From positions 1 through 64,000 of the forward strand of contig JANQBS010000126.1 of the NCBI GenBank assembly GCA_033085395.1: a DNA stretch of 64,000 nt. Reading direction: 5' to 3'. Both the position numbers and the translations under genes were made by a program. A model generated the notes under the pieces. It saw only the letters and a program-made list of their open reading frames with translations. It was not told where the DNA came from and made no database searches. This document shows positions 10,938-22,892 of this stretch, in pieces; within the stretch, counting starts at the first letter, position 1; each line of letters opens with the position of its first letter. Source of the stretch: Xanthoparmelia taractica (lineage: Eukaryota > Ascomycota > Lecanoromycetes > Lecanorales > Parmeliaceae).

Positions 10938-12537
10938 GTACGTTTGTGCCCAGTTGATTATCGATGCGCCTGATGTTAACATCAAGCTAGTCCCCGCATC
11001 GGAATCATTATTCACCAAAATCTTTTACCTTTTTTTTTTTAATATGTTTTTTAGTGGGAGGGCCCGAGGGGTGGAGAGAGATTGTCAGAACTGGAAGGGG
11101 AGGGATCGATGGAGCCGAAAATCTACCGCAAGCGAGATGGTGTTCTTGGCGTCAGTGTGACTTCGTTTGGTCGCTGCATTTGATATACGGTGGCGTAATT
11201 GGATAGTTGCACAAACTAAGCCATACGATTTGATCGCAAGTCATTTGCTCGCTCACATGTGGTGCAGGAGCCTCGAATAGTCTTCAAATGACATTCTCAA
11301 GTGTTTTCTGTAACGATGAACATGTAAAGAGGAGGGACTCACTATCTTTGCATCCTCGTCCTGCTATAAGAGACTACTACATCTATCTAGCTAAATACCC
11401 ACGTCACAAGCAATTCGTCGCAATCACATCTTGGATTGTGACCGCAACTATCGCATTCACAAAGAGAAAATCCCACCTCTTCGGCACCATCGCAAACCTA
11501 TGATACCCCACCCTCCTTGGCAACCCCGATCGCGGCCTTTAGCCAACAGCCCCACATTAGTACTCCCAGCATTAAACCGACTCCCGAGCGTGCACCGCTC
11601 GATAATCGCCCCGTAGATATCCTCAACGCACTCCCCCTTGCTGGGCATTTCCTGCACTTGACGTTCGTATCGTAGGGGCAGCAGGTACGCCAGCGCACAG
11701 CGGGGCAGTTCCTCCCATACGTATCTAGCGCTCGGTCAGGATTGTGGCGGGCGAGAACGTGGATAGCTTGTCGCGGATTATGGGGGCTGCGAGGAGGCGG
11801 TTGGTTGGGGTGGGTAGGATAAAAACCACAAAGACTCTCCAAAGTCGACTACGTACGACCGTCTCGCGTACTCGAGGCTACGGCAGTTGACGATGTGCTC
11901 TTTGTGCTAGATACGCTAGGCCCATCAACGCTGTCGGTCACAGCGAGTGGGTATCCCAATCGGCAAATCTCAACATCCGAGCAACATCTTTTCAATCCGA
12001 AAAAACATAAGGTAATGCATATTGAAAAATCGCGTTACCCAACCCTCAAGTCTTGCTCAGACTCATCTACCAGGACGACGACGATTCGTCGTTCCATTTC
12101 GTCTTGCTCTGTTGGTGGTAGCATCAGGGCTGGCGCGGATATGGTATCATGCGGCCACGACAGTCCAAAAGTGTTTGAGTAACCCCATCCGCGCAGGCTC
12201 GTTCTCATAAATCCGTGCTTTCATGTTTGTGATCAGCAGCTAGCCATGTCTGAACGAGGGGAAGAGAAAGTGGGATTTGCAAGGCTGCTCAGGGGCTAAA
12301 GTAAGAATTGAATGAGTCTCCGAGCGAATCCTACTCGCTCTTCTAACCTCTCTCAACTATGTACGATATTACCTCAAACCAAATCTTAATCTATCTTTAT
12401 CTCCGTTCAGTCGTCACTTGTGCCTCGTGTACCGGAAGCGTAGGCTTCATATCAAACCCGGTCTCCCTCCGGTTCGCGGGCCATGAAATCTTCAACCTGA
12501 ATAGTAAGCATTGCCTGAAACTTGCCCTCCTCCTTCC
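10938..12537. other. intergenic, possible gene relic
   Basis: Holds a T run near 11030-11041. On the minus strand at 11457-11657 a cysteine-containing frame (GECVEDIYGAIIERC) might be the end of a small secreted-type protein, but no matching upstream exon was found. Nothing firm. Confidence 0.3.
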
Positions 12538-14448
12538 TCAAGCCTTAAGAAACAACAAGTCAAAAGCAGCCGGCTGTCCTGAACAGAAATGCTGCGGATA
12601 AATCTTCTTCTGCACACACGAGATACAGCAGTGATACTGCCTACACCCCGCACACTCGAACCCCTGAAACAAATTGGACAAGTACTGCTGACCACAGCGA
12701 TCGCATTGCTTATTCTGCCCAAAGGTCCACGAAGCATTCACGTTGACCTTGACGACGCGCGTCCACAACATATTGTGGCGTTGCGCATCACGACGGTTAT
12801 TGACACATGTATGGCAGACTATGATATCGCAGACGTTACACCATCGGTTCCAGAAATCGTAAGCTGTGACTGGAGTGGGCGAGGCAGCGTCAGTATCGTT
12901 GTTGGGAATCTTGGAAAAGTCACCAAATGATATGGGGGCTTACATTTGGAGCAGACTTTGCATTCCATTTTGTAGGGTTCACTGGTTCTGGAAGACGACT
13001 TCTGTAAGAGAAGGTCCTGACGCACTGTTGGCCTGCGTTTTCGCGGCAGGAATCTAGCAATGCATCACCCAGGCAAAGCCGCGCTTCAGTATGTCTGTGT
13101 AGCCATTCTACTGAAGGTCCAGTGACTGCATTCATCAGCGAAACCTCCAAGGGTAACCAATTTGGGGGCTAAGAAACTACCCAAATTACAGCCAGGAAAA
13201 CTACATCTCCACCAGTCTTTGAGTTGGACTTCTCGATCGTCAGGCATATCCGTGACGCGTTGAATCATCAGCTGTCCGATTTCGTGGCCTCGATGCTTTT
13301 GAGAGTCGGCTGCATAACATGCGCCGCACAGTTCCATGGATGAGTTGTATTCTCGACTGCAGGTCCGATACAAATACAGAGTGTCGCCGACTTTGGTCAC
13401 TAAAGCGATTTTAGTAGTTTCACCTGAAACTGCAAAAGCACAAATTTGGATTTGCCAAGAACACGGGAGACATGAGGGGGAGTTCATAAGGGAGCAGATT
13501 TCCCTTCGCACTCATGGACGCCTCACACATACGCCCTCGCGTGCTAGACATGAGCCCAACAAAGAAAATTGGCGTGAAGTATTAAGTCTCATGCGTCCGT
13601 TTAGATACGAGTAGAAAGACGCATCGCTCTGACTGCTTCCACAGAGAAATCGTGGAAGTCCCGCAGACCTGGTTTTGTAGGTAGGAAGGACACATCACCA
13701 GTACCAAGGGGGGGCAGAGCGACGATTTATTCATAAGCAATTGCGATGAAAAGGCAACTTACCCGTAGAACACCTCTCACAGTGGGAGATACATCCCGTC
13801 ACAGTCAAACACTCGCAGTCATGATTTGCAGGCGGAACGACATTCTGTGACGGGGGTAGAAGATGAATAAACCCCTTGATTCGTTGATGTTGGTCTCGAT
13901 GTCGAAACCAAGATTGCCGTCTCGGGGCCATCCCATGGCAAGCTAGACAGATGCATTGGAGGCAATCGGAACACTCAATGCGACACTTGATCTCAAGGGA
14001 GCATTGCGAGCAGCTAGCTACCGCGTTGGCGACTTCCGGCGGAGGTGGCCAGGAGTAAGACGTGATCCGGACGATTGCACTAGCGTGTGCCGTCATTGCA
14101 TGAGAACTTTGGCATGGCGCGCAGAAATCTACACTGCACTCGATACAGTGATAGGCAGTCTCGCCGAAGCGCATCCCTAGCGATTAATTAGTGGCTGACG
14201 AGAAGAAAGCGGGGTGTTGGACGGTTGTCGGCATAGTGAAGTAGAGTGCTCCTGACACAGCAAGAAAGATTTTGGAGTGATGGGATGCCATCATCTTGAG
14301 AACGATGGGACAAGAACGATAACAGCAATGAAGTAACGTTGATCCTTGCTTTGGCCGAGTCTGACGATTTTTGGGGGGCAATTTACCCACCTTGAAGGCA
14401 ATTAGCACATACCGTCACGAAGACGTGACTTAATTGCATGGACGTCAT
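12538..14448 (-). CDS. multi-zinc-finger protein (ZZ / B-box-like), exon structure unresolved
   Basis: Read from 14448 leftwards, a series of Cys/His metal-binding segments appears. These are VCANCLQ, joined across a possible 46-nt intron to LHCCYRSCP and ASHHSKIFLAV (ZZ-like); AYHCIECSVDFCAPC then SSHAMTAH; SCSQCSLEIKCRIECSDC then CLACHGM and HRDQHQRIKGF; CECLTVTGCISHCERC; ELCGACYAADSQKHRGHEIG; ECKVCSK joined over a good intron to FTAYDFWNRWCNVCDIIVC; and QCDRCGQQYL with FECAGCRQYHCCISC before the stop at 12538. Such modules usually bind zinc and proteins. The gene lies 64 bp downstream of the patatin gene on the same strand and could be its 3' part or a separate gene. Phases between the first two modules do not join cleanly, so a missing exon boundary or decay is possible. 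Confidence 0.5.
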
Positions 14449-14511
14449 CAAATTCTCGAGCTCTAGCGTGAACGAATACCATCAGCCTGCAGCTATGTTG
14501 AACCTTCTACA

Positions 14512-16062
14512 TCATCCAGCTCTTTGGGTTGTCAGACCTTCTGCAGATGCATATCCCATACGCTGACCTCCACGACAGAGATGATCGGCGCAGCTTTGAA
14601 CCATATCAAAGACATCAGGATGGTCAAGGTAATTATCGGTATATGTGGCGATGCTGTTTATTGCCTCATGTTCCTCCAAACCGATATTTGCCAGGCCGTG
14701 CATAACATTGAATCGATATAACCTGCCATTTCGCACCATCTCGTTATTCTCCATTCTGAAAGTCCGGTTTGTTTTCTCGGAATCGGTCACCATGTCCTTC
14801 AGTCGATTTGCAAGCTCGAGTAAGTCGCCGGTAACGGCTTGGCCAGGGGCAGCTCCGGTCCCAACGCTCAGAATGAGTCTGTCTGCGTTTGGCCAAACGT
14901 CCCGAGACTCAACATTAGCCGTTCGAACAGGATTATTGCTGCCAGTCAATGCGCCATCCACGAAGAGTTGACGGTTCTGCCCGATTTGAATGGGCTCGAA
15001 GAAGGTGGAAGCTGCTGAGGTGGCTCTAGCGGCCTCCCATATTTTACAGATCTCGTACAGCGGATCATGACGTCTGGTTTCATAAGATCGCAAGACCGCT
15101 AAGCTGCCATCTTCGCCGCGAGTCGCGCATACAAAGACTTTGCAAGCGTCTGGATCTCTATCTTTGAGCAAGGCATCTTCGTGCAGCTGCTTCGACCAGA
15201 TCGTAGACTTAATGGACTCTTCCAATGGAGTATTGTCAAATTTGCCTGATGCTTTCAGGTATTTATATAGACGTCTTGGACTTGCAGGATTATGAATGGG
15301 GGTGAAAATTGTTTCGGATAGGTGTGTGTAAGCCGCCTGACATTCATCGAGGCTCATGCGCAGTCTGCCGAGCATGATGGCAATGATTCTAGCCAGCGTT
15401 AGTAAATTAGTTTACTAAGGTGATTGCAAACATCATCGTTCACTGCTCAATTGCCTCACGTACCCGCCAGTGCCAGTCCCTCCGACCATATCGAATTCCT
15501 CCCATGGCTCCAAATCATAGCCTCGTTCCCGGTTGAGGTTCTTCATGATGTACTTCACAATGGTGATAATTGACAAACCTCGAACACCACCTCCGTCTAG
15601 AGACAATATCTTTCTGACCTTGGGGGGCTCCCGTCTTGCTGATCGCTGACGCGTGGGCTCGCCCATAGACTGAGATTCAGCCGAGTATTGTGACGGCGCT
15701 GATAGTTGCAGCAAAGTCGATACTGGCAGTGGTCGAGGTGACGGTTGTCGAGAGGACGAAGTAGACGGGACATTGGCGAGCGATCCTTGTTGGGCCGACG
15801 CATCATAAGGTTGTAACGATTGAGATGCGTGAGGGACCATTGAGGAGGATTGCTGTGGAGACGACCGCTGTCTCGATGGCAAAGTAGGCGGGGAAGGGAG
15901 AGTTGGGGCTAGGTTGGTAGGAGGAGGCGCGAACTGAGCTGGTGTGAGCTGCTGATAGGGGGACACTGGAGGTGGTGGATAGTAGGCACTCTGGGGCGCA
16001 TTGTTAGGATCATGCTCTCTTTGCCCGCCCGCTTTCTTGAACAGTCGAGAGGTGAACGACAT
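14512..16062 (-). CDS. patatin-like phospholipase domain protein, nucleophile Ser replaced by Gly
   Basis: Patatin domains are acyl hydrolases with a Ser-Asp dyad. A two-exon model (16062-15464 and 15388-14512) gives 491 aa, in frame with a 75-bp intron. Residues 1 to about 145 are proline-, serine- and glutamine-rich and look disordered. The domain begins KILSLDGGGVRGLS (oxyanion loop). The elbow reads FDMVGGTGTGG and, across the intron, IIAIMLGRLRM; the family normally has GTSTGG here, so the nucleophile Ser is Gly. The codon is GGC and reads clearly in the sequence. The Asp motif is intact (FVDGALTGSNNP) and SVGTG follows. With Asp but not Ser, hydrolysis is not expected, and a binding or regulatory role is one guess. 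In fungi, patatin domains occur in lipid enzymes and in NLR-like immune proteins; no NB-ARC or repeat domain follows here, but zinc fingers do. Confidence 0.85.
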
Positions 16063-16823
16063 GATCTACCGAGTAGGAGTCGGACCTGGAGTCCCAATGC
16101 TCCGGGAGTACGTGTTTAAATAATCTGAAGATAAAGGTTGCTTACCTAATATAATTTGTGAGATTTTAATTGAAAAAGAAACAGAAAGAGAAAAACAAGC
16201 ATCTGCAGCCAAGGGACGCCCATTTCCGCATTTAGCAACACGATGCTCAGCACCAAAAGGCCTAGACATGCTTTTGGGGAGCGCACCGTCGGACATGCCC
16301 GGTGGTTGAAGCCAAAAACCATGGCCACGCCAAATTTGCGCACAGTGATAGAGCACCAACGGCTTCTATGAAAAATCTCAAAGCGTTCAGGATGCTTAAC
16401 ATAAGGCCTAACATTGTTATATTATATTTTTTGAAAATAGTTCAATCAATATATGTTGATGTATATATGTTTGAAAATTTACACACTTTGATGGTTTCAA
16501 GTAGGTGTAGATAATTTGAAAGCTCGAGGGTTGGATGACATGGCCCGCCAGAATCGGATCGGCTTATAAGGCTAGTCCTAACGAAGGATAGCCGATTCAA
16601 GGGTACGCACCCTTTTAAGCGACAAACGGCAGTTCTACACGATTTGGATATCGGTTGGACCTTCCTTCTACAATCGATAGAATTGATCGATGATTCCCCA
16701 CCTCATGGCAAAACCACAACGATAATGCTGTCGCCCACCTCCTCGTCGTATGCGATTATATCCTTGATCCTCGATCCAGCTTCCTCAACCACTCTCTTCC
16801 AATCTCCCTTACTCCTCTCTCTC
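16063..16823. other. intergenic between patatin and O-methyltransferase relic
   Basis: Includes the patatin gene's 5' region and an AT-rich patch near 16400-16500. No gene recognised. Confidence 0.4.
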
Positions 16824-18201
16824 TCAGCCAAGCTCGCCATCATGCCGATATCTAGCTGTTGCTTCAAAAAGTGTTCCAGATCCAGGCACCATATTCTTCG
16901 GGGTCCAAACCTGAAGCAACTTGAAACCTGCCGAATCCAACAGCTCCTTGAATTGCGTTTGAGTCCAATCTAGAGAAGAAAAGATCGCCATCATCGAGAG
17001 GTCTAGCATCGCAGGGTAGAGAGGCACATTGGATTCGGGCAAGACGTTTTCGTTGATCAGCAAGATCGAGTCTCTGCTCATTGCGGCCCTAATGTTTTCT
17101 AGTATTTCGCGAACTTGTTTGTCTGGCCAATCGTGAAGAACAGTGCGGAGGTAGTAGGCCTTGGCGCCTTTGACGGGCTGCGGTGTGAAGAAATCGTGCT
17201 GCATTGCCTCAATACCAGACGGTAGATCCTTCACGTTCTCGATGACGATTGGTAGATCCTGAAAAATCAACCTCCAGAAAGATTGGGAAATTTCGATTTG
17301 AGTGCTATAAGATCGTGTCCCAGTCCACCGCCAATGTCGATGAGGAGAGGCTTATCACCAGCTGCACGAAGCTTATTTTCAACTGGATAGAATTCGAATC
17401 ACTCTTCGCCTCTATTCATGCGAGAGATTCCCATCACGGTATTGAAAGCAGCTTGCTCTCTTGGATGTGATTTCAGCCACTCAAAGTAGTGGAGTTTGGT
17501 TCTCATTGCATATTGAAATGGTCCGTCAAATGCGTCACTAGGATTCTGAAAGCGGTTCTGCTCCAAGTACTCTGGGAGCTTGGACAATACTTCAATGTGG
17601 TTGTATCTGACATGTGAATATGAGTCATATCGCCAACAAAGCAACAGGAAGGCTCACATACAGATGGACGACAGCTTCCGTCAGTGGAGAGCCGGTTACG
17701 TATGCTCCAGAAAGTGGTGTCGGTGCGAAGGCATCATGTCCCACCTCTCTAAACAGTCCCATGCCAGCAAGTATTCGCATGATGCGGACTTTGGATCATC
17801 AGCACTCATAAGAGGCAGCTCTTCATGGTCACAACTCACGAATGAGCAATTGGTCTGCACCTGCTGTAGCGGCAAGCTGCTCGACTCCTACTTCGCCTCC
17901 ATTGGATTTAGCTGCAGCATCAAAGAGCTTCATGTCGATAGCAGTTCTCAATGCCGTAGCTTGGTGAGCCTACAGATTTCAGTTAGAACACGCATGTGAC
18001 CAAGTATGAAGTCTGAGGCTTAGAGAAATTGAGATGGAATAACCCAAAGAGAAACCGCACGGTGGCCTCAACTGGGTTCTCGAGGGTTCCTTTCAGCTTC
18101 TCACAAGCTGCGAGGAGTCCCATCCGTTCTTCTTCTTTGAGAGCACTGGAAAATTGACCGGCTGCATGGTCGATGCTCTTGGCGAGCTCAGCGGCATTCA
18201 T
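16824..18201 (-). pseudogene. SAM-dependent O-methyltransferase, inactivated
   Basis: Plant/fungal-type O-methyltransferase (Methyltransf_2 family), the kind that methylates hydroxyls of polyketide or other secondary metabolites. Exons can be followed from ATG 18201 (MNAAELAKSIDHAAGQ), through AHQATALRTAIDMKLFDAA and VRIMRILAGMGLFREVG, to the SAM site LLIDIGGGLGHDL, the catalytic-His motif VLHDWPD and the C-terminal ATARYRHDGELG. Two lesions break it. A TGA stands where Trp is expected (GEE*FEFYP, about 17400). A one-base deletion at LSG/R-LIFQDLP (about 17275) shifts the frame between the SAM motif and the rest. Neither can be removed by a plausible intron without losing conserved residues. 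It lies 3.5 kb from PKS and NRPS fragments, which suggests a lost cluster. Confidence 0.85.
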
Positions 18202-19146
18202 AGCTTCTTACTTTATCTTTGGGCGTTGTAGGGATGAGGTAGGTTTGACAACTTGATATTCTTCACGAACAGTATGATAGGCAGACTCATTGTGAAGAAA
18301 ATAAGTCTCAGAATCTGTATGTAAACAGTCTGCTATTGTCAGCGACGCTACTGTAGGCAATTACTTAAGGTAAGGTAAGGTAGTTTCCCGAAAGACGTTG
18401 CTATCTCCGGCTTGGCACAACAGTCAAAATTACCTCGCACTATTTTGTACGTGCAGATGACTCGCGTTCTGCAGTGAGACGGCACCCACGCTGCAGTCAG
18501 ACGGCGCTCATGCTGCAACTGCAGACAGGGTTGCCTTTTGCCGGCTCCTGCAATTTTTTGTGCTTACTTGACCACTGGTCTCGTCTCCAGGTCTAATTCG
18601 TCCAACATGCAGGTGCCAGCTCGGATTCCGGGCGCGTCAAAGCTCATGGAGCACGAATTTGGTGGGGTTTCGATCATACTTTCTGCCACCATCAGTACTA
18701 GTTCAGTCAGGAGCAAGTGCAATCGTGAGATACTTGTAATCCCTGGGATATGTGACACTTTGAGGATGTGCAGCATTAGTCCCAGGGATTACGAGTAAGG
18801 CTACTGCACCATAAATCACATGGCTTCCTCTCTACCCTCCTTGTTTATTATTAGCGCCCCTAAAATGGAATGTTTCTTTCAGCTCTGTCACCTATTTTGT
18901 GTTTTGCCAGGGTGTGCTTTCTATGACTTACGCTACAGCTTCCTCAAGACAAACAACGGCGTAGCAGAATAAACATCCTGGCGAAACCGTAGAAACCATT
19001 GCTCAATGCTTCCCCAAATACTATTTCTTTCTTCTTCTACCTTTCAGTCTCACGGTATGCGAGAAAATTTCTACGTTCTCCTATCACATATTTGGGTCCC
19101 ATCCTCTGTCCAAGAAGACATAAGATATCATTAAACGCTACGCGCA
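18202..19146. other. intergenic, divergent promoter region
   Basis: Lies between the O-methyltransferase relic (leftward) and a PTH11-like gene (rightward). A short GGTAA-type repeat occurs near 18369-18381. Nothing else recognised. Confidence 0.4.
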
Positions 19147-20532
19147 ATGGAGCCTTTGCCAGGGCCATTTGATGAAAATCGAAATAGAGCACCTGCTTTG
19201 CTCGCCATATTTTGGACCCCCTATCCGTTCACGGTTGCTTTGATTTGTGCCAGACTTTTTGTACGCTTGAGAATTAAAAATCTCGGCTTGGACGATTATG
19301 CAATGTTTCTGGCCTGGGTCGCTGCACCTTGCGCTGACATCTATGAGTATATGCTAACTGGTCAGCAGGTGTTTTACACAATCTCGACCTCACTTGCCTC
19401 CATTTGCATGATACATGGGGGCGCGCGTCACTTATACTATCTAAGACCCGAGGACATCGTACTAGTGCTCAAATACAACTTCATGAGCCAGCCATTTGGC
19501 GCTATGGCTTCGGCTGTCGGAAAAACTAGCGTTGCGTTCCTGGTGCTTAGAATAATCGGCCCAAACACGGTATGGCGAAAGTTGTTTATCCACTCGCAGC
19601 TGGTGATATACTTGACCATCACCATTGTCTCAATTGTCGTAGCCTTCGTCCAATGTTCGCCCTCCCGGACCTTGTGGGAACACCTTCCAGGTTCAACATG
19701 CTGGAATCCAAATATATCTGTGGACATCACCATTCTGCAGTCAGGTAAGACCCCAGACCAATGACAGCTACTGGAAGGGCGGGTATTGACAGCGCTCCTA
19801 GCTTATGGTACATATATGGATTTCGTGCTCGCCATTATCCCCGTAACAATCGTCCGGGCATTGAAAATGAGCAACAAGCAGAAATATGGACTCTGCATCC
19901 TCTTGAGTCTAGGTGTCTTGTAAGACCGAAATCCCACTTGTGTTTGGAGTGCGGCTTCGCTAAAGATATTAAGCGCTGGAATTTGTTCTGCCATCAAAAC
20001 TGCAAACCTACACAGCTTTGGCGCTCGAACAGACTTCACTTGTGAGTAATTGCAATTATTCCACGGCATTAACTAAAGAGTCGCAGGGGCAACATATAGT
20101 ATATTCGCCTGGTCATCGTAAGTTTCTGGCCCCTCTCTTGCAAGATTCCCTCTCGAAAATACACTAATCTTTTCACCTAAAAGCCTAGAAGTCTCACTCG
20201 TCATCATCTGTGGCTGTATCCCCACCGTGAAACCTATTTTTGACCGCATCATCAAAGGCACCCCAGTGAGGCCATTTCGATCCGCCTATCCCAATAACCG
20301 TTCCTATGAGGTACATTCCAATTCCAAGAATTCCCGCAAGACAAGTCTCTTTGGGCGGTCCGGTCTCTCGACGAATATCACGAGCGCGGCAGGCTCAGAT
20401 AGCCGCTCCGGGGGCAACACCGGCTCCGCTATCAATCTGCGAGACATTCGCGTTGAACGTGGCGTCGAAATTGATCGTTTTGATCGAGAGCCTGTAAGGA
20501 ATTCGGAGACAAGGGGGAATGAGGTGGTGTAA
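19147..20532 (+). CDS. PTH11-like (fungal rhodopsin-domain) integral membrane protein
   Basis: A complete five-exon model (19147-19744, 19793-19919, 19950-20041, 20087-20117, 20184-20532) gives 398 aa in frame. Family marks are RLRIKNLGLDDYAMFLAW after the first helix, a long loop and helix ending at LYYLRPEDIVLVLKY, KTSVAFLVLRIIG, FVQCSPSRTLWE with GSTCW in the extracellular loop, then YMDFVLAIIPVTIV and LKMSNKQKYGLCILLSLG. These are followed by a helix with KILSAG, the helix LEVSLVIICGCIPTVKPIF, and a Ser/Arg-rich cytoplasmic tail of about 100 residues. A surface-sensing or signalling role is inferred from the family only. It sits between metabolite-gene relics. Confidence 0.9.
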
Positions 20533-21705
20533 GGTTATGTCATCGGTGATAGGTAGGGTTGAAGACTCAAGAAGTCGAAATTTCTTAGGAATATATTCTG
20601 TGGTTATGAATAGCAAGGTCTAACGCACTATAGCAATAATGAATGCAATCTCCAGTATGCTCTTAGCAACATTATTAACCGCCCTATTTGTGTAAGCAAA
20701 GAGTGCCACATGGAATAGTGCATGATAGTACGGACTTAAGAAATCATTGAAACATATTCTCTACCTTGCTTCCGCCGACTAGCCGAAGACTTCGCAGGGT
20801 GACAATAGATAGATCTATCATCCTCTTTGAGATACTAGTATCAGTCCCCGTTTCTTCTGAAGCCAAAAGAACGTTATACCCGAAAACCAACAGGGTAGTC
20901 GCAAGTCCGTATCTCCGTCAAGCACGGATGGTTTCCAGATTTCTGAGGCGATTGTATTAGGTGCAGTCTCCATGCCAGTAGTAGCGTGCCTGCGTTGAGG
21001 GGAATGGAGCGCAGTGTTGTCATTTCACAATGTCCAAGCGCGAGTGACTACCTCTCAGGGACAATCTTGTGGGCGTGCAATTCTCGCCTGTGAGCACGTA
21101 TTCTATTTAGGAGGTGCGATCTGGAGTATGGGGACCCATTGGGGTATGGGTTCGGGTGGGGTTTGGTCGAGGCCGAGATCTCGCCCCAACCCCAAAGTTG
21201 TCTCATTCTTAACACATTTCTAAGGAATAAGGAAGCTTTCGCAGGTATGTTGACGAAAACCCTCATAAGCTTCACATCCAACAGGCAGCCACTTCAACGT
21301 CCACTGTCGTTACGCCCAATTTAATAAGAATTAAAATTTTGCTGCTACTTTAGGGGTCGGTACTCATCAGATTCAGATCAATGCAGCCTCCACGCTGCCG
21401 CGGCAGAGATCTGAGTGCGGGACTATGAGTTAGAGCACGAGCAATTGTGTTGTCAGAGGGCGGAGAACTTCATTGGAAGGGTTGCTACTGAGGATTTGGT
21501 GTGGGGAGGTCAGCTTGGCGATGTTGGGTTTGAATATTCTTGCAGTCCGGTTGGCTGACAGACACTCGTCTATATCAAATAGAGATACAATCAAACGTTG
21601 CGCCCTCATCATAGACTCGAGAATTCAATAGGAAAGACTGCCTTCCAAACAAGGTGACGACGTAGTAGATCGCTAGCACAGAATCTCCCTCCTCCGTCCT
21701 CTCCC
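20533..21705. other. intergenic, nothing recognised
   Basis: Short frames only; a G-rich patch near 21130-21170. No RNA gene or repeat recognised. Confidence 0.4.
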
Positions 21706-22870
21706 CTACCCTTCCTTCTTCTCGACAGTAGCCACAAGCTTGCTTCTCCCCACGACATCGCCCGCCAACCCCTCGATGCTCTTGCCCGCCAAAATCTCCA
21801 TCACGCCCACATTCGCCTCCAGGCTCCGCACGAACCAGTTGCGCAACTCCACGGCGGCCAGCGAGTCGCCGCCGTAACTCGAGATGGCGCGCAGGGGGCT
21901 GATGTCCTCGACGGGTAACACGAGCACCTGGGACACTTTCTCAACGATAGCGCACGTGATAAGCCGGTGTACTTCAGAGGCGGAGCTGGCAGACTTGATG
22001 GAGCGCTGCGAGCTGGAGGAGGCGTCTTCGGCGCCACGTGCTCCTCTTTCGTCTGCGGACCCGGCCGTTTGGGACGTGACGAGGTGGGAGAATTTGGCGT
22101 CGAAGAAGGTTTTCGAAGAGTGGGCCGCTTTGTCGAGGCGTGGGAGGCCGACGATGAGCTGGCTAGATTCGACACTGTCGACGGGGGTGCTGATGGCGTA
22201 GTTGAGCAGGGCGAAGAACCTACTCAGCGAGACGGGTGTGAAGCCCTGTGCGATGAGGAATCGGAGCGAGTCGATGTTCTCACTTACGTAGCCGGCCGAC
22301 TATATCATACCGAGGTCCAACGAGCGCGTCAGCAGGCCAAGACCCGTTCTGTAGCGGGCGAATGCATCTTGGAATGTGCAGGCGGAGGCGTAGTTGCCTT
22401 GGCCACGGTTGCCGATTATGCCGGCGCACGAGGAAAGTAGGATGAAGAAGTCGAGGGTGGCGGAGGAGAGCAGGCTGTGGAGATTACGTGTGCCGGCGAC
22501 TTTGGGACGCAACGCTTGTTGATACTCTGAGAAGGTCATCTTGTCGATGATGGTATCCTGCCATTCGTTAGAACTGGTTTTCTCTCTTCCTTTTTTCCGT
22601 TGACTTTGGAAACAGTGGGGCACACTGGGTTGGAAACTCACTTTCAAGGCCATCGCCGCCTGGATGACACCTCGAATCGGAGGCATCTTTCTGGCACAGA
22701 GTCGCAGCGTTTGATCGAGTTGTTCAAAGTCGCTGACGTCGTAGGCATAAACCCTGATTCGCACTCCGGCTTGCTCCAGCTCCCTGACCACTGACAAGGC
22801 ACTCTGGCTCTTCATACCAGAGCGCGAACTTAAGATAATATTCTTGGCTTTCAAGCATAACCAGAAGAAT
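21706..22870 (-). pseudogene. polyketide synthase 3' fragment (KR-ACP)
   Basis: The C-terminal part of a fungal highly reducing type I PKS. From about 22870 leftwards: KAKNIILSSRSG (inside the KR, after its lost NADPH-binding Gly-rich loop), ARKMPPIRGVIQAAMALK, and after an intron with GTGAGT donor DTIIDKMTFSEYQQALRPKV. Then come FILLSSCAGIIGNRGQGNYA with the KR Ser and Tyr, and SLDLGMI followed by an in-frame TAG where GMIE is usual, then SAGYVSENIDSLRFL. The ACP follows with the phosphopantetheine-serine motif YGGDSLAAVELRNW, and the chain ends VEKKEG. KS, AT, DH and the start of KR are absent. It abuts an NRPS fragment head to head. Confidence 0.85.
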
Positions 22871-22892
22871 AGTGTAAATGCTAAGAACGGGA

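Noticed and set aside
11457..11842. Overlapping cysteine-containing frames, possible small secreted protein
   Set aside because: No signal peptide, start or splice structure could be joined to them; kept only as a note in the intergenic entry.
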